A stretch of 14,441 nt of DNA from JANYGM01 sp043764015 (GTDB lineage: Bacteria; Bacteroidota; Bacteroidia; Cytophagales; Thermonemataceae), in NCBI GenBank assembly GCA_043764015.1, contig JAYUKY010000048.1, positions 1 through 14,441 on the forward strand, written 5' to 3'. Positions 13,092 through 14,441 of the stretch are shown piece after piece. How positions within the stretch are numbered: position 1 is the stretch's first letter; every line of letters begins with the position of its first letter. Made by a program: the position numbers and the translations under genes. Under the pieces are notes generated by a model that saw only the letters and a program-made list of their open reading frames with translations, had not been told where the DNA came from and did not search any database.

Positions 13092-13559
13092 TTATTTATT
13101 TGGTATTGCAGGTACTGTTGTTACTGCTGTTACTGTACCTTTTATAATCAATGGAACGCCTGCTTTATCAGGCACATTCGTTACAACCGTAATGCCTTTT
13201 GTGAAAGCTCCAGCCGCAGCCGCATTAAAAGTAGCCTTGATCAAGCCTTTTTTACCTGGCATAATTGGGTCTTTCGTAAAAAATGGCGTTGTACAACCGC
13301 AAGTTACATTTACATTGCTAATAATAAGCGGAGCTTTTCCTGTGTTTGTAACTTCAAATTCTGTTGTTACTGGTGTACCTTGTGGAATACTACCAAAGTC
13401 GTGTTCCATTTTATTAAACTTAATATCTGGTTGTTTGCCTGTTACAGGAGTTTTCACTTCTGTTTTTGCTACATTTTTCACTACGTCTTTTTGTGCATTA
13501 GCCACACTAAAAACAGACATACAAGCAAATAAAGCAACGAATAGGATATTTTTTTTCAT
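13092..13559 (-). CDS. Secreted DUF1573 domain protein
   Basis: The 155-residue protein has a classical signal peptide (MKKNILFVALFACMSVFSVA, cleavage after ANA at 22) and one DUF1573 domain. The domain shows IKFNKMEHDFGSIPQGTPV (47-63), FEVTNTGKAPLIISNVNVTC (68-87), the CGCT with C87 and C89, and PGKKGLIKATFN (101-112). This Ig-like fold is very common among exported proteins of Bacteroidota, often in several paralogues, with no known biochemical role; the paired Cys might bind metal or form a disulfide. A linker (KDVVKNVAKTEVKTPVTGKQ) separates signal and domain. It has its own well-formed promoter (13655-13685) and terminator, so it is probably a single-gene unit. Confidence 0.92.
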   Translation of the reverse strand: MKKNILFVALFACMSVFSVANAQKDVVKNVAKTEVKTPVTGKQPDIKFNKMEHDFGSIPQGTPVTTEFEVTNTGKAPLIISNVNVTCGCTTPFFTKDPIMPGKKGLIKATFNAAAAGAFTKGITVVTNVPDKAGVPLIIKGTVTAVTTVPAIPNK

Positions 13560-13654
13560 CTTTTTTTGAATTTTTTAGAGATTTTGAATTTTAGTTTTTT
13601 GAACTTCTCTTTAGATTATTTAATAGCTAAACATTAGCTTATCAAAAAACATTC

Positions 13655-13685
13655 CAAAAGTACGAAAAGTTAAAAGATTTTCAAA
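13655..13685 (-). promoter_or_regulatory. Bacteroidota-type promoter of the DUF1573 gene
   Basis: On the minus strand TTTG (13685-13682), exactly 19 bases, then TACTTTTG (13662-13655) fit the consensus TTTG-N19-TAnnTTTG. The leader would be about 90 bases. Confidence 0.78.
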
Positions 13686-13708
13686 ATAATTGTGAAATTT
13701 TGCGGACA

Positions 13709-13741
13709 AACTTCCCGAAAGTTGGAAACTTTCGGGAAGTT
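13709..13741 (-). terminator. Perfect 15-bp palindrome behind the DUF3347 gene
   Basis: AACTTCCCGAAAGTT (13709-13723) and AACTTTCGGGAAGTT (13727-13741) are exact reverse complements with loop GGA. It starts six bases after the DUF3347 stop codon. The stem is strong but no long T run follows, so it may act as a 3' stabiliser or dispersed palindrome as much as a terminator. Confidence 0.65.
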
Positions 13742-13747
13742 ATCAAT

Positions 13748-14326
13748 TTAAAAAGTTTCTGTTACTTTGCCACATTTGAGCATTTTGTCGCCAAAATATG
13801 GATTTCTGATTTCTTTTTTGTCCGACAACCAAAAAGCTCCCTTATCATCAAATGCCATAGGGCAAAATTGTTGGTAAACACTCGCTTTATTTGCTTTAAA
13901 TGCCTTCAAAGTAGCAAACATTTCATTAGAAAGTCTATTAAAATGACCTCTTTGGTGTCTTATTTCTACATTTGAAACAATGTGTTTAGCATCTTCTTCA
14001 ATATTTACAAACAACGGAGTGAAAAATTCTTGTTGTTTTGTACTCATTTTAGTAAAATCTACTGTCTTAAGAGCCGTTAAGAAATCTCCTGCTTTCTTGC
14101 TTGTTGTCTGCGCATCAGTAGTAACCAAAGCATCTTTCAAAGCGAAATAAGCGACACTCAAAGAAGTTAATTGCTTTTTCGTATCTGTATTTACTTTTCC
14201 CAAATCAGGAATAATAACAGCTTTTTGGGTGCTTGCGGTTTCTGTTGTGGTATGTGTGCCGTGTTGTCCGCAAGATGTATGAAGTACACATAAACTAAAA
14301 ATTACTAGTAAACTTAAATTTTTCAT
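13748..14326 (-). CDS. DUF3347 lipoprotein, possibly metal-related
   Basis: The 192-residue protein has a lipoprotein signal with lipobox-like LHTSC (Cys19), then a His/Thr-rich segment GQHGTHTTTET. The DUF3347 domain covers about residues 45-188: LTSLSVAYFALKDALVTTDA is the N-terminal helix and VYQQFCPMAFDDKGAFWLSD / IRNPYFGDKMLKCG (150-186) is the hallmark C-terminal part, with C155 and C185. The same domain occurs fused to, or beside, CusB-like heavy-metal efflux adaptors, and CPMA...KML with paired Cys and Met suggests copper or silver binding; this is inferred from the family. No efflux genes are visible here, though the upstream side is cut by the window end. Its leader contains a copy of the MITE-like end. 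Confidence 0.88.
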   Translation of the reverse strand: MKNLSLLVIFSLCVLHTSCGQHGTHTTTETASTQKAVIIPDLGKVNTDTKKQLTSLSVAYFALKDALVTTDAQTTSKKAGDFLTALKTVDFTKMSTKQQEFFTPLFVNIEEDAKHIVSNVEIRHQRGHFNRLSNEMFATLKAFKANKASVYQQFCPMAFDDKGAFWLSDKKEIRNPYFGDKMLKCGKVTETF

Positions 14327-14344
14327 ATTTTTATAATTTATTTA

Positions 14345-14369
14345 TTGCTGTAAAAGTTCCGTTGCAAAT
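14345..14369. repeat. Solo copy of the MITE-like terminal repeat
   Basis: These 25 bases are identical to 3662-3686, the left end of the MITE-like element. No partner end or internal palindrome is seen in the 72 bases left before the window ends, so it is a solo remnant, a truncated copy, or the edge of a larger element beyond the window. Confidence 0.75.
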
Positions 14370-14372
14370 ATA
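14365..14372 (-). promoter_or_regulatory. Candidate -7 box of the DUF3347 gene formed by the repeat
   Basis: The minus strand reads TATATTTGCAAC here, fitting TAnnTTTG about 40 bases before the start codon. The TTTG half belongs to the repeat and the TAT half to flanking DNA. No TTTG lies 19 bases upstream. Confidence 0.4.
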
Positions 14373-14441
14373 TAAAAGATGACTTGGAATTTTCATAAAA
14401 ATAACAACTTAGGAAAATTTTCATAATTTTATTTATTGAGT

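Noticed and set aside
1..14441. Defence system, phage, secretion island or biosynthetic cluster
   Set aside because: All recognised genes are ordinary envelope or housekeeping functions; the novelty lies in the intergenic repeats.

Overview
The window looks like chromosomal DNA from an AT-rich member of the Bacteroidota, most likely a Cytophagales-type gliding or marine bacterium; the genus cannot be fixed from the sequence. The evidence is the content and the signals. Content includes a YebC / small coiled-coil / ZapA / RNase Y run, DUF1573 and DUF3347 secreted proteins, a SRPBCC/START-like protein of the Bacteroidota type and an outer-membrane beta-barrel. Promoters have the Bacteroidota form TTTG-N19-TAnnTTTG, and genes start without clear Shine-Dalgarno sequences. 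No phage, defence island, plasmid functions or transposase gene is visible.

Layout. Positions 1-447 (+) are the 3' part of a beta-barrel gene broken by an in-frame TAA. At 521-1468 (+) is a secreted archaemetzincin (M54 metalloprotease). A long minus-strand run follows: lipocalin-like lipoprotein (1767-2261), SLT-type lytic transglycosylase (2495-3451), RNase Y (3970-5589), ZapA (5681-5971), a 98-residue coiled-coil protein (6182-6478), YebC (6569-7276), a HAD-like phosphatase (7418-7897) and a Wzz-like chain-length protein (7926-8741). GDP-mannose 4,6-dehydratase (8939-10051, +) diverges from the Wzz-like gene, suggesting the edge of a surface-polysaccharide locus. An LptF/LptG-family permease with an unusual low-complexity insert (10238-12013, -) and a START-like protein (12128-12520, -) come next. 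A tRNA-Met(CAT) gene (12793-12866, +) with promoter and terminator converges on a DUF1573 protein (13092-13559, -), and a DUF3347 lipoprotein (13748-14326, -) closes the window.

Functionally the window is mostly cell-envelope biology (barrel, transglycosylase, Wzz-like, GMD, Lpt permease, lipoproteins) plus a housekeeping core for division, RNA decay and translation. The genes themselves are conventional.

The unusual layer is between them. Nearly every second intergenic gap carries short arrays of degenerate 7-bp repeats, units like TTCGTAC, CTCACAA and TTCGTAA (shared form YTCRYAM). They sit within a few bases of start or stop codons and are often arranged as inverted pairs that would fold into long hairpins. 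In addition there is a 164-bp MITE-like element (3661-3824) with imperfect terminal inverted repeats, internal palindromes and an apparent 8-bp target duplication; a 25-bp exact copy of its end lies in the 5' leader of the DUF3347 gene. These repeat families are the best candidates for something under-described here.
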